From contig NZ_JBPJAQ010000005.1 of the NCBI RefSeq assembly GCF_051172195.1, positions 1 to 64,000 on the forward strand: a DNA stretch of 64,000 bases. The letters run 5' to 3'. Source of the stretch: Paludibaculum fermentans_A (GTDB lineage Bacteria; Acidobacteriota; Terriglobia; Bryobacterales; Bryobacteraceae). The position numbers and the translations under genes were made by a program. The notes below the pieces were generated by a model. That model had not been told where the DNA came from and made no database searches. It was given only the letters and a program-made list of their open reading frames with translations. This document shows positions 16,248 to 24,357 of this stretch, one piece after another; positions within the stretch are counted from its first letter, which is position 1, and each line of letters starts with the position of its first letter.

Positions 16248-16969
16248 CCGCATTCGCGCTGGCGGCGGTATCGCTGCAGGCAGCCGAGTTCCGGTTCCAG
16301 GCGCTGCACGACCATCTGCTGGTGCGGAAAGATCAGCCGGCGACGCTGGTGGTGGATGAACACGGCATCACGTTCCAGGAGCAGAGCCGGAAGAAGAAGA
16401 CTCCGGATGCGCTGCACCACGGACACTGGAGGTACCAGGATATTGAGCAGTTGTACCTCTCATCGGAGAAGATCCGGATCGTGACGTATCAGGACCGGAA
16501 GTGGGCGTTGGGGCTCGACCAGGAGTACGAGTTCAAGCTGCTGCCGGGCCAGGATGTTCGGCCGGTTTACGAAATGCTGAAGGTCCAACTGGACCGCAGG
16601 TTCATTGCCGCAGTGGCGGATGAGCAGGTGCAGGCGCTGTGGGAACTGCCGGTGAAACTACTGGGCAAGCTGAGCGGATCGCAGGGGACACTGCGGTTTG
16701 CGAGCGACCGGGTGGTGTATGCCGCCGACCGCAAGGAAGCATCCCGCACCTGGCGCTATCAGGACATCGAGAACATCAGCAGTTCCGATCCCTATCAACT
16801 GACGATCACGTCCTTCGAGCGCGCCACGACGCATTACGGCAGCCGCAAGGGCTTCAACTTTCAACTCAAGCAGCCGCTGGACGAGAAGCGGTTCAACATC
16901 GTCTGGCGCAAGCTCAACACCGTTCACGGCCTTGAGCTGCTGACTTCTATCCCTGAGAAAGGCAATTGA
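16205..16969 (+). CDS. Secreted protein of unknown function in the metal efflux operon
   Basis: 254 residues from ATG 16205, overlapping the end of cusA by 43 bases. A signal peptide is visible (ITRAGLAAFALAAVSLQAAEF). The mature protein contains two related stretches, HHGHWRYQDIEQLYLSSEKI and SRTWRYQDIENISSSDPYQL, each before a strand ending in a YEFKLL or FNFQLK sequence. This indicates a tandem duplication of a roughly 110-residue beta-rich PH-like unit. No metal-binding cluster is evident. Family unknown. The operon position suggests an accessory role in the envelope. Confidence 0.8.
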   Translation: MEQRSQKAITRAGLAAFALAAVSLQAAEFRFQALHDHLLVRKDQPATLVVDEHGITFQEQSRKKKTPDALHHGHWRYQDIEQLYLSSEKIRIVTYQDRKWALGLDQEYEFKLLPGQDVRPVYEMLKVQLDRRFIAAVADEQVQALWELPVKLLGKLSGSQGTLRFASDRVVYAADRKEASRTWRYQDIENISSSDPYQLTITSFERATTHYGSRKGFNFQLKQPLDEKRFNIVWRKLNTVHGLELLTSIPEKGN

Positions 16970-16971
16970 TC

Positions 16972-17292
16972 ATGAAGAAACTGATTCCCCTCACCCTGGT
17001 GTATGCCGGGCTGCTGATGAGCGCGAGTGCCGCGCAGGTATTCACTGGCGTGATTACGGACACGATGTGCGGCGGCGACCACAAGGCCATGGGCGCCGCG
17101 AACGATGCCAAGTGCGTGCGCGACTGCGTGAAGATGGACAAGCGGTATAAGTACGCGTTGTATGACGGGAAGAACGTGTACACGCTGAGCGACCAGGCGG
17201 CTCCGGAGAAGTTTGCGGCGGCGAAGGTGAAGGTGACGGGCACGCTGAGCGGCAAGACGATCCAGGTGGAGAAGATCGAGGCGGCGAAGTAG
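16972..17292 (+). CDS. Small secreted protein, possible OB-fold, unknown function
   Basis: 106 residues from ATG 16972, with a clear signal peptide (MKKLIPLTLVYAGLLMSASA) and a mature domain VFTGVITDTMCGGDHKAMG, then KCVRDCVKMDKRYKYALYDG and VKVTGTLSGKTIQVEKIE. The pattern of short strands around a Cys pair recalls small OB-like secreted proteins common in Acidobacteria. Cys, His and Met residues in TMCGGDHKAM could bind copper. It starts 3 bases after the previous stop and is likely the last gene of the efflux operon. It converges with the lipoprotein gene at 17295, with two bases between stops. Confidence 0.8.
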   Translation: MKKLIPLTLVYAGLLMSASAAQVFTGVITDTMCGGDHKAMGAANDAKCVRDCVKMDKRYKYALYDGKNVYTLSDQAAPEKFAAAKVKVTGTLSGKTIQVEKIEAAK

Positions 17293-17294
17293 GG

Positions 17295-17774
17295 CTAGCG
17301 GGCCAGGCTCGCGAAATCGATGACCTGGCCGCCGTGCTGGCGAGCGAAGGCTTCGGCAGCGGGTTTGCCGGCGAAGGCGAGTTCACCGGGGCTGCAGCGA
17401 TCGTAGGTCGTCTGCATGGGCCGCTTATCCGGACCCGGAGCGTGGGTGTGTTCGGTGCAGGGATTCACGTCGCTGTTGCGGACCACGTAGGCCCCGGCGG
17501 TCGCGAGGGGCTGGCCGGTGTTGAAGTCGGTGAGTTCGACGATTTGGACGGTTTTGGTGGACTGCAGGTGCTCGGACCGCGCGCAGGCGGGGCAGCAGAA
17601 CACGGCTCGTTTGCCGTCGAGCAGGGCTACGGTCCGGGAGTTCTTATGGACAGGGCGCTGGCACGCCTTGCAGAGTTCGCCCGCCTGCCAACCCACGGCA
17701 TGGCAGCCACCCAGGATCGCGGCCGGCAGTAGAGACACGGAGAGCCAGGCTCTTCTGGACAGAGTTCGATTCAT
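17295..17774 (-). CDS. NosL-like metal-binding lipoprotein
   Basis: 159 residues with a signal ending LLPAAILGGC (lipobox, Cys24). The mature part has CKACQRPVHKNSRTVALLDG and FCCPACARSEH, a CxxC/CCxxC pair reminiscent of TRASH or zinc-ribbon metal sites. The C-terminal LAFAGKPAAEAFARQHGGQV is the hallmark end of NosL proteins, which are Cu(I)-binding lipoproteins. The short distance to the Cu(I)/Ag(I) exporter supports copper. No nos genes are in the window, so a role in nitrous oxide reductase assembly is not indicated. Converges with the gene at 16972. Confidence 0.75.
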   Translation of the reverse strand: MNRTLSRRAWLSVSLLPAAILGGCHAVGWQAGELCKACQRPVHKNSRTVALLDGKRAVFCCPACARSEHLQSTKTVQIVELTDFNTGQPLATAGAYVVRNSDVNPCTEHTHAPGPDKRPMQTTYDRCSPGELAFAGKPAAEAFARQHGGQVIDFASLAR

Positions 17775-17814
17775 TTGCGCCCGCTCCTTACCTCTATGCT
17801 AGCGGGAATTGAGG

Positions 17815-18297
17815 CTAAGGTAGGGCGAGCAGGCTCTCCAGATAGCCGGGCGCCGCGGGATCGCCTTCCGCGGGGGCCCAGGCCGCGAATTCCTTGTCGG
17901 TGGCGGGATCCCACGGTCCGGGCTTCACCTCGTAGACGGCGGCCCAGTCGCTGGTGACAGCGATGGTGTGCCAGATGCCGGGGATGACGTCGATGCCTCT
18001 GGCCGGTCCATTGGCGGAGAGCAGCCAACTGCCGGTGGCGATGCCCTGATCGTCGAAGGTAAAGAGGCGCGCGCTGCCATCGAGCAGCACCCAACTCTCG
18101 GCTTTGGCGGGTGATTTGTGGCGATGGGGCTGGACGTAGGTGCCGCGCAGCATGACGTTCAGGAAGCGGTGAGGGTTGTCCTGGGGACCGCTGTGGAAGT
18201 TGTGATTGATACGCAGGCGCGGGGTGCCGGCGGCGCGGACGCGCAGTGATTCAATCAGCTCAGTAGTGACCAGTTGGACGTCAGCCACGGCGGGCAT
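17815..18297 (-). CDS. WbuC-family cupin-fold metalloprotein
   Basis: About 160 residues. The segment NPHRFLNVMLRGTYVQPHRH, then KAESWVLLDGSARLF and IDVIPGIWHTIAV gives the cupin strands with likely metal ligands (two His of QPHRH, Glu of ESWVL, His of IWHT), as in WbuC proteins. ATG 18297 overlaps recN by 17 bases and has almost no spacing from GAGGAG; GTG 18288 would be about 10 bases from the same ribosome site and may be the real start. WbuC proteins are often linked to surface polysaccharide loci, but here it sits beside recN. Function unknown. Confidence 0.85.
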   Translation of the reverse strand: MPAVADVQLVTTELIESLRVRAAGTPRLRINHNFHSGPQDNPHRFLNVMLRGTYVQPHRHKSPAKAESWVLLDGSARLFTFDDQGIATGSWLLSANGPARGIDVIPGIWHTIAVTSDWAAVYEVKPGPWDPATDKEFAAWAPAEGDPAAPGYLESLLALP

Positions 18298-19960
18298 ACT
18301 CCTCTATGAGTTTCTCGGCATGGCGCAGGGCCTCGGCACTGAGGTGCTGGCCGGAGAGCATACGGCCGATCTCGCGGACCCGCTCGTCGCCGAGCATCTC
18401 GTCGACCTTGGCCGAGGTGCGGCCGGCGGACTCCCGCTTGGAGACGACGTAGTGATGATCGGCGAAGCCGGCGATCTGGGCGAGGTGCGTGACGCACAGC
18501 ACCTGATTCGATTCGGAGATCTTCTTCAGGCGGCGGCCGATGGTTTCAGCGGCGGCGCCACCGACGCCTGAGTCGACTTCGTCGAAGACGAGCGTACGGG
18601 CGATGCGGCCGTTGGTTTTGGGCACGATGCAGGTCTTGAGGGCCAGGGCGACCCGGGAGAGTTCACCGCCGCTGGCCACCTTGTCGAGGGGCTTGAGTTC
18701 CTCACCGACGTTGGCCGAGACCAGGAATTCCACGGCGTCGATGCCGTGCGGAGCGGGGTCAGCCGGCTTCAGGGCGATGCGGAACGAGGTGCCCTTCATG
18801 GCCAGACCGCCGAGTTCGTTCTCCACCGCCTTTTCCAATTTCTTTGCCGCCTTGGTCCGCAACGCCCGCAAGCGTTCGGCTTTCACTTTGTATTCAGTTT
18901 CGCGGGTGGCGATGGCGGCCTCGAGTTCCGCGCGGCGTTCACCGGCCGACTCCACCGCGTTCAACTGGTCGCGGACCTGGGCGTGGAAGGCGAGGATCTC
19001 GTCGATGGAGGAGCCGTACTTGCGCTTCAGTTTCTCGATTTGGGCGAGGCGGTTCTCGAGGTCCTCCAACCGTTTGGGGTCGGCTTCCAGATGGCTCAGA
19101 TAGTGGCTGAGCTCCATGGCGGCTTCCTTGACCGCGATCTGGGCGGGGCGGAGGGTTTCGAGCAGGCCGGAGAGACTTTCGTCAATCTTCGCCAATTCTT
19201 CAACTTTTTTTAGTGCCAAGCCCAAGCCGTTGGCGACCGCATGTTCCGATTCCGAGAGGGCATCGTGGGCGACGGTGGCGGCTTCGCTGAGGCGGGCGAC
19301 GTTCTTGAGGACTCGCTTTTCGTTTTCGAGCAGGGCGTCTTCGCCGGCGCTGAGCTCGAGAGCCTCGATCTCCTTGCTCTGCATGTTCCAGAGGTCGGCC
19401 ATGCGGAGCTTTTCCTGTTCCGTGCGGTTGAGTTCCTGCAGGGTACGGACCAGGGAGTGCCATTCCTGGTAAGCGCTTTCGACCTCGGCCAAGGGCTCAG
19501 AGACGCCGGCGGCTTCGTCCAGCAGTTCGCGCTGGGAGTCGCCGGAGAAGAGTTTCTGCTGATCGTGCTGGCCGTGAATGTCGCCCAGGAAGGGCGCTAT
19601 CTCCTTGAGAAATGAGGCAGCTACGGGACGGCTGGCGACGAAGGCGCGGGATTTTCCGGAGGCGAGGATCTCACGCTCCAGCAGGATTTCTCCATCCTCG
19701 GCCTCGAGTCCAGCGCCTTCCAGGACGCGGCTGAAGTCAGGGTCGGCCGGCACTTCAAAGCGCCCCGAGACGAAGGCCCGAGCGGAGCCTGTACGGACCA
19801 TATCAGCCGAGGCGCGCCCTCCCAACAGCAGACTTAAGGCGTCCACCATCAAGCTCTTACCGCTGCCTGTCTCGCCCGTCAGGGCGTTTAGCCCTGCGTG
19901 CAGGGGCAACCGGAGCCGCTCCACTACGGCGAAGTTCTCGACGACGAGTTCCACCAGCAT
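18281..19960 (-). CDS. recN: DNA repair protein RecN
   Basis: 559 residues, the normal RecN length. Starts LVELVVENFAVVERLRLPL, Walker A GLNALTGETGSGKS, central coiled coil (about residues 150-370), ABC signature VASGGELSRVALALK, Walker B RTLVFDEVDSGVGG, and D-loop/H region VLCVTHLAQIAG, all intact. RecN is an SMC-like ATPase that acts on double-strand breaks in recombinational repair. It is divergent from tolQ; the 157 bp between contain the promoters for both. I see no convincing LexA box there. Confidence 0.96.
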   Translation of the reverse strand: MLVELVVENFAVVERLRLPLHAGLNALTGETGSGKSLMVDALSLLLGGRASADMVRTGSARAFVSGRFEVPADPDFSRVLEGAGLEAEDGEILLEREILASGKSRAFVASRPVAASFLKEIAPFLGDIHGQHDQQKLFSGDSQRELLDEAAGVSEPLAEVESAYQEWHSLVRTLQELNRTEQEKLRMADLWNMQSKEIEALELSAGEDALLENEKRVLKNVARLSEAATVAHDALSESEHAVANGLGLALKKVEELAKIDESLSGLLETLRPAQIAVKEAAMELSHYLSHLEADPKRLEDLENRLAQIEKLKRKYGSSIDEILAFHAQVRDQLNAVESAGERRAELEAAIATRETEYKVKAERLRALRTKAAKKLEKAVENELGGLAMKGTSFRIALKPADPAPHGIDAVEFLVSANVGEELKPLDKVASGGELSRVALALKTCIVPKTNGRIARTLVFDEVDSGVGGAAAETIGRRLKKISESNQVLCVTHLAQIAGFADHHYVVSKRESAGRTSAKVDEMLGDERVREIGRMLSGQHLSAEALRHAEKLIEEYARRG

Positions 19961-20117
19961 TCAGACCAAGTATAAATTCATCGGCCCAGCCGGTTGTTGG
20001 CAACTTTTCCGGAGCCGGGGAGCATCCTACATAAAGAGCTTAAATTGTTCCGGGCGCCTGCTCATCCGGCGATCCTTGGATATCATGGAATTTGAAGGAC
20101 ATTGAAGGAGTCAATCG

Positions 20118-20801
20118 TTGACCATGCCATTCGTTGGCGCGTTCCTGCAGCTTTCCATTGTTGAACTGGTTCTGGGCGCCTCCCTCATTTCGAAGTTCGT
20201 CCTGGCCCTCCTGCTGATTGGTTCGTTGCTGAGCTGGACGATCATCTTCGCGAAGTGGAGCCAATTCAAGACCGCTGCCGAAGCGAACGCCACTTTCCTG
20301 CGCGCTTTCCGTAAGGCTCCGAACCTGGATGCCGTGGCGGTGGCCGCGGAGCAGTTTAACAAAGCGCCGCTGACCGGAGTATTCGACTTCGGGTATGAGG
20401 AAGTGGTGCGGCAGATGAAGTCGAGGGGCCAGATCGTCAACAAGATTGCGCTGGAGCGGACCCTGCAACTGGGCATCAGCGAGGAAGTCACGCGTTTGGA
20501 GCGCAGCATGAGCTGGCTGGCCACGACGGCGACGGTATCGCCGTTCATTGGGTTGTTCGGCACCGTGCTCGGCATCATCAATGCGTTCCAGGGCCTGGGC
20601 TCAGCCGGAAATGCCAGCTTGCGGGCCGTCGCGCCGGGCATCGCGGACGCGCTGGTGGCCACCGCTGCAGGCTTGGCGGCGGCGATCCCGGCGGCCATTG
20701 CGTACAACGTGATGGGCCATTCGATCAAAGAGATTGGCGCGCGGATGGAAGACTTCGCGCTGGAATTCCTGAACCTGACTGAACGCCACTTCGAGGAGTA
20801 A
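20118..20801 (+). CDS. tolQ: TolQ/ExbB-family proton channel subunit
   Basis: 227 residues with three membrane segments: ISKFVLALLLIGSLLSWTII, LATTATVSPFIGLFGTVLGI and VATAAGLAAAIPAAIAYNVM. The last two contain the Thr and Pro residues typical of TolQ/ExbB. TTG 20118 is placed 7 bases after GAAGGAG and is preferred; ATG 20124 would be 13 bases away. With TolR it forms the proton-driven motor of the Tol-Pal system, which constricts the outer membrane at division. First gene of an operon running to 25242. Confidence 0.93.
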   Translation: MTMPFVGAFLQLSIVELVLGASLISKFVLALLLIGSLLSWTIIFAKWSQFKTAAEANATFLRAFRKAPNLDAVAVAAEQFNKAPLTGVFDFGYEEVVRQMKSRGQIVNKIALERTLQLGISEEVTRLERSMSWLATTATVSPFIGLFGTVLGIINAFQGLGSAGNASLRAVAPGIADALVATAAGLAAAIPAAIAYNVMGHSIKEIGARMEDFALEFLNLTERHFEE

Positions 20802-20807
20802 ACGCTG

Positions 20808-21245
20808 ATGGCCTTCTCGATGAACAACGGTGGATTCGGACGCCGCAACGGCAGGAGCAGCGGCGCACTGGCCGAGATCAACATCGTCCCGCTGGTGGAC
20901 GTCGTGCTGGTGCTGCTGGTGATTTTCATGTTGACGGCGCACGTAGTGGAGTTCGGGCTGGAAGTGGAGGTACCGAAGGTGAAGCAGGTGAAGGACAGCT
21001 CGCAGGAACTGCCCACGGCCTCGCTCGACCGCTCGGGCAACCTGTTTCTGAACGAGAAGCAGGTGAACATCCACGAACTGGGCGCGGAGTTCAAGCGGCG
21101 GTTCCCGAACGCCAAAGCGGTGTATCTGCGCGCGGACCGCCAGACCATTTACGATCCGATCGCCCAGGTGGTGAGCGCCCTGGGCCAGGCAGGCCTGGAT
21201 GTGCGGCTGGTAACGCAACCCGACGATTCAGGACCCGCTAAGTAA
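20808..21245 (+). CDS. tolR: TolR/ExbD-family protein
   Basis: 145 residues with one N-terminal membrane helix, NIVPLVDVVLVLLVIFMLTA, containing the conserved aspartate that takes part in proton transfer (PLVDV). The periplasmic domain follows (QELPTASLDRSGNLFLNEKQ; VYLRADRQTIYDPIAQVV). Six bases separate it from tolQ. It is the partner of TolQ in the inner membrane motor. Confidence 0.93.
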   Translation: MAFSMNNGGFGRRNGRSSGALAEINIVPLVDVVLVLLVIFMLTAHVVEFGLEVEVPKVKQVKDSSQELPTASLDRSGNLFLNEKQVNIHELGAEFKRRFPNAKAVYLRADRQTIYDPIAQVVSALGQAGLDVRLVTQPDDSGPAK

Positions 21246-21252
21246 CCGGCAC

Positions 21253-22041
21253 ATGGACCAACACGTCGACGTCCTGGCAGAACGAGACTCGCTGAAGAGA
21301 CCACTCATCGGCTCGCTCGTGTTGCATGGTGCCCTGTTTGGGACCATCGGGCTGCTGACCGTGTTCAATATCGGTAAGACCATCACCTGGGGCGACCCGA
21401 ACTCCATGGGCGGCGGAGCGGTCTCAGTGACACCGGTGCAGAAGATTCCCCTGCCCGGGCGGACAGGACCGAAGAATCAGGTGGCCGAGGATACGAAGTC
21501 GGAGATCCCCGAGGAAGTAAAGCCCAAGCCAAAAACGAAGCAGGCGGTCAAGGACGATCCGGACGCGATTCCGATGAAGTCGAAGAAGCGGCCGAAGGCG
21601 GAGCGGACGGAACGGGCATCCAACCGGAAGGACAAGCCGGAGTACGAGAACAATCAGGTTTACAGCAACGCCGGGCAGGCGGCCACTTCGCCGATTTACG
21701 GGATGGCCCCCGGGTCGGGCGGGGTTGGTGTTGGGACTAACTCTCCGTTTGGAACCCACTGCGGCGCATTTGCCACGCTGTTGCGTGACCGGGTAGGCCA
21801 GCGGTGGCGGACTGATCAGGTGGATGCCCGCATTCATACGCTGCCGCCGGCGATCATTAACTTTGACCTGGCCCGATCGGGCCAGGTGACGGCTATTAGT
21901 GTTTCCCAGTCGAGCGGCAATCGGACGCTCGATTATTCGGCGCAACGCGCCATCACCGAAGCCGCGCCCTTCCCGCCCATTCCCCGGGAGTGCGAAGGGA
22001 ACCCGGCGCACATTGAATTCTGGTTCCAACTGAAGCGATGA
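21253..22041 (+). CDS. TolA/TonB-like energy-transducing protein
   Basis: 262 residues: cytoplasmic start, one membrane helix (LIGSLVLHGALFGTIGLLTV, with the SxxxH-type His), a charged Lys/Pro-rich linker (PEEVKPKPKTKQAVKDD), a Gly-rich segment and a TonB-type C-terminal domain (AIINFDLARSGQVTAISVSQ; DYSAQRAITEAAPFPPIP). Its place between tolR and tolB says it serves as TolA, though the C-terminal domain is TonB-like rather than the enterobacterial TolA III fold. The stop overlaps tolB by four bases. Confidence 0.88.
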   Translation: MDQHVDVLAERDSLKRPLIGSLVLHGALFGTIGLLTVFNIGKTITWGDPNSMGGGAVSVTPVQKIPLPGRTGPKNQVAEDTKSEIPEEVKPKPKTKQAVKDDPDAIPMKSKKRPKAERTERASNRKDKPEYENNQVYSNAGQAATSPIYGMAPGSGGVGVGTNSPFGTHCGAFATLLRDRVGQRWRTDQVDARIHTLPPAIINFDLARSGQVTAISVSQSSGNRTLDYSAQRAITEAAPFPPIPRECEGNPAHIEFWFQLKR

Positions 22042-23423
22042 AAAAAACAATCTCACTCAGCCTGCTCGCCGTCGGGTTTCTGGCAGCACTGGCCTACAGC
22101 CAGTCGCAGGACCGGATCAAGATCATCATCGACAGCAAGGGTAAGCAGAAAATCGCCTTGCCGGACTTCCGCGGTGCCGGTGGTGCCGCGCCCCTGGTGG
22201 ATGCGTTCAACCAGACAGTCTTTGAGGACATCCAGCGCTCGGGTCTATTCGACATGACCTCGAAGAGCTTCTATCCGCTGAATCCGCCTCAGCAGGAATC
22301 AGACTTGCGGCCCACCCCGGCGCCAACACCCGGACGGCGGGGTGAGCCGCCAACTCCGGCCAACTGCGGCGGACGGTGTCTGACGGATTGGAGCGGATCG
22401 CCGGTGAACACCGGCCTGCTGGGCTTCGGTTACGCGGCGGAACAGGGCGGGCAGTTGGTGGTGTTCGGACACCTGTACAACGTGGCCGTGCAGGATTTGT
22501 CGGGCGCGAAGCTGTTCCGGAAGCTGTACAACGCTCCGCTGACGGCAGACGGCGCGCGCAAGCTGGGGCATGATTACGCGGCGGACATCCTGGCCCAGTT
22601 TGGAGCCCCTTCGCTGGCGGGGTCGAAGATCTACTTCATCTCGACCCGATCGGGCTCGAAGGAGATCTGGTCGATGGATTTCGACGGGTCGAACCAGCAA
22701 CAGATCACATCGTTCCGGTCGATCACAACATTCCCGGCTATTTCTCCGGACGGCCGGCGGCTGGCCTTTACGACCTATGCCAAGGGGCAGCCCCGGATCA
22801 TGGTGTACTCGACGGAGACGAAGCGATTCATTCCCTTCCTCAATCCGGAAGCGCCCATGAACGCGACGCCATCGTTTTCGCCGGACGGGCAGCAGATCCT
22901 GTTCTCGTCGAGCATCAGCGGTTTCGCGCAGATCTACATTGCGGACCAGGATGGCCGGAACCTGCGGCGGCTCTCCAACTCGCGGGCCATCGAGGTGGAA
23001 GCCAAAGTGAATCCAAAGACCGGGACGGACATGGTCTTCGTATCGGGGCGCGGCGGACTGCAGCAAATATATAGAATGAATATGGACGGTGCGGACCCGA
23101 TGCGCCTGACAACGGGGGAAGGTGAAGCTTCCAATCCAGCCTGGCACCCCGATGGAAAGGCCATTGCGTTCGCCTGGACCCGCGGCTTTGCTCCCGGTAA
23201 CTGGAACATCTTCCTGATGGATGTGGCCTCCCGGGAGACCGTACAGCTGACTCATGGCCAGGGCAGGAATGAGAATCCGGGTTGGGCGCCAGACGGGCGT
23301 CACCTGGTGTTCTCTTCAAACCGAGCCGGAGGAAGTCAGATTTTCACGATGTTGGCTGATGGAACTGAAGTGAAACAGCTCACCACACAGGGCCAGAACG
23401 ATAAGCCGGTGTGGACCAAGTAG
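22038..23423 (+). CDS. tolB: Tol-Pal system protein TolB
   Basis: 461 residues with a signal peptide (ISLSLLAVGFLAALAYS), an N-terminal domain of about 170 residues and a C-terminal six-bladed WD40-like propeller with repeated blades ending in the SPDG pattern (FPAISPDGRRLAF; TPSFSPDGQQILF; NPAWHPDGKAIAF; NPGWAPDGRHLVF). The N-terminal domain carries a Pro/Gly/Cys-rich insert around residues 90-115 (PTPAPTPGRRGEPPTPANCG). It binds Pal in the periplasm and couples it to TolA. Start overlaps the TonB-like stop. Confidence 0.94.
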   Translation: MKKTISLSLLAVGFLAALAYSQSQDRIKIIIDSKGKQKIALPDFRGAGGAAPLVDAFNQTVFEDIQRSGLFDMTSKSFYPLNPPQQESDLRPTPAPTPGRRGEPPTPANCGGRCLTDWSGSPVNTGLLGFGYAAEQGGQLVVFGHLYNVAVQDLSGAKLFRKLYNAPLTADGARKLGHDYAADILAQFGAPSLAGSKIYFISTRSGSKEIWSMDFDGSNQQQITSFRSITTFPAISPDGRRLAFTTYAKGQPRIMVYSTETKRFIPFLNPEAPMNATPSFSPDGQQILFSSSISGFAQIYIADQDGRNLRRLSNSRAIEVEAKVNPKTGTDMVFVSGRGGLQQIYRMNMDGADPMRLTTGEGEASNPAWHPDGKAIAFAWTRGFAPGNWNIFLMDVASRETVQLTHGQGRNENPGWAPDGRHLVFSSNRAGGSQIFTMLADGTEVKQLTTQGQNDKPVWTK

Positions 23424-23482
23424 GCCACTATGGAGTTCCGAGCCGGATTGAGTAATCGAGCACAGGAGGCTCATCGGTCGTC

Positions 23483-24262
23483 ATGAAACAACGTCACATC
23501 GCTGGCACGATGCTGGCCCTGTCTTTCTTTCTTTTCGCGGCAGGCTGTAAGAAGAAACAGCCGGTCGTCACCCCACCACCGCCTCCGGCAGTGAAGGAAG
23601 CACCGAAGGTGGAGAGGGGCCCGGCTGCGGTCGTCAGCAGCTTCACGGCCGAACCTTCCACCATCGTGCGGGGCGAGTCGTCCACTTTGCGGTGGAATGT
23701 GGCCAACTCCACAGAAGTCACCATCGACAACGGGATCGGCGTTGTGGCGGGCTCGGGCAGCCGTCAGGTGTTCCCATCCGCCACCACGACATACAGGATG
23801 ACCGCGAAGGGCGATGGAGGCGATGCCGTCTCCGCCGTCACTGTGACGGTTACTACCCCTCCGCCGCCTCCGCCGCCGGAACCGAAGCAGACGGCCTCGC
23901 TGTCTGATCGGCTTGCGAAGGACGTCCAGGACGTGTTCTTCGACTACGACAAGAGCGAAGTCCGGGAAGACGGCCGAGCGATCCTGCAGCGCGACGCGGA
24001 TGCCCTGAAGGCCATCCTCAACGACTTCCCGTCGGCCGTGCTTTCGTTGGAAGGCCATTGCGACGAGCGCGGTTCAGCCGAATACAACATCGGGCTGGGC
24101 GATCGCCGCGCGGCCGGCGTCAAGGAGTTCCTGACGCAGATGGGTGTTCCAGCGGATCGTCTGAAGACCGTCAGCTATGGCAAGGAAAAGCCGTTCTGCA
24201 CGGATTCGAATGAAGCTTGCTGGCAGAAAAACCGCCGGGCTCATTTCGTCGGTGTCCAGTAA
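23483..24262 (+). CDS. pal: Pal lipoprotein with an added Ig-like domain
   Basis: 259 residues. Lipobox LFLFAAGC (Cys22), a Pro-rich tether (PPPPPAVKEAPK), then an Ig-like beta domain at about 50-120 (SFTAEPSTIVRGESSTLRWN; ATTTYRMTAKGDGGDAVSAV), a second Pro-rich tether, and the OmpA-type peptidoglycan-binding domain at about 140-259 (VFFDYDKSEVREDGRAILQ; EGHCDERGSAEYNIGLGDRR). The Asp and Arg that bind diaminopimelate are present. Classical Pal proteins are about 170 residues and lack the middle domain. Position after tolB confirms the assignment. Confidence 0.9.
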   Translation: MKQRHIAGTMLALSFFLFAAGCKKKQPVVTPPPPPAVKEAPKVERGPAAVVSSFTAEPSTIVRGESSTLRWNVANSTEVTIDNGIGVVAGSGSRQVFPSATTTYRMTAKGDGGDAVSAVTVTVTTPPPPPPPEPKQTASLSDRLAKDVQDVFFDYDKSEVREDGRAILQRDADALKAILNDFPSAVLSLEGHCDERGSAEYNIGLGDRRAAGVKEFLTQMGVPADRLKTVSYGKEKPFCTDSNEACWQKNRRAHFVGVQ

Positions 24263-24282
24263 GTAGCCTGTTTATCAATCCA

Positions 24283-24314
24283 GGGGGTGCGTTGTCCGGA
24301 CGCACCCCCGTTTT
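24283..24314 (+). terminator. Hairpin with T-run between pal and cpoB
   Basis: GGGGGTGCGT (24283-24292) pairs perfectly with ACGCACCCCC (24300-24309) around a 7-base loop, followed by GTTTT. A strong but short-tailed intrinsic terminator or attenuator that would reduce expression of the downstream cpoB-like gene relative to pal. Confidence 0.7.
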
Positions 24315-24357
24315 GCCCCTGCCGCCGGGCGGGGTGTCAAATGAGAAAGGATCGTCC

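Noticed and set aside
17295..17774. NosL for nitrous oxide reductase maturation
   Set aside because: No nosZ, nosD or nosF genes are near; the copper exporter context fits better.
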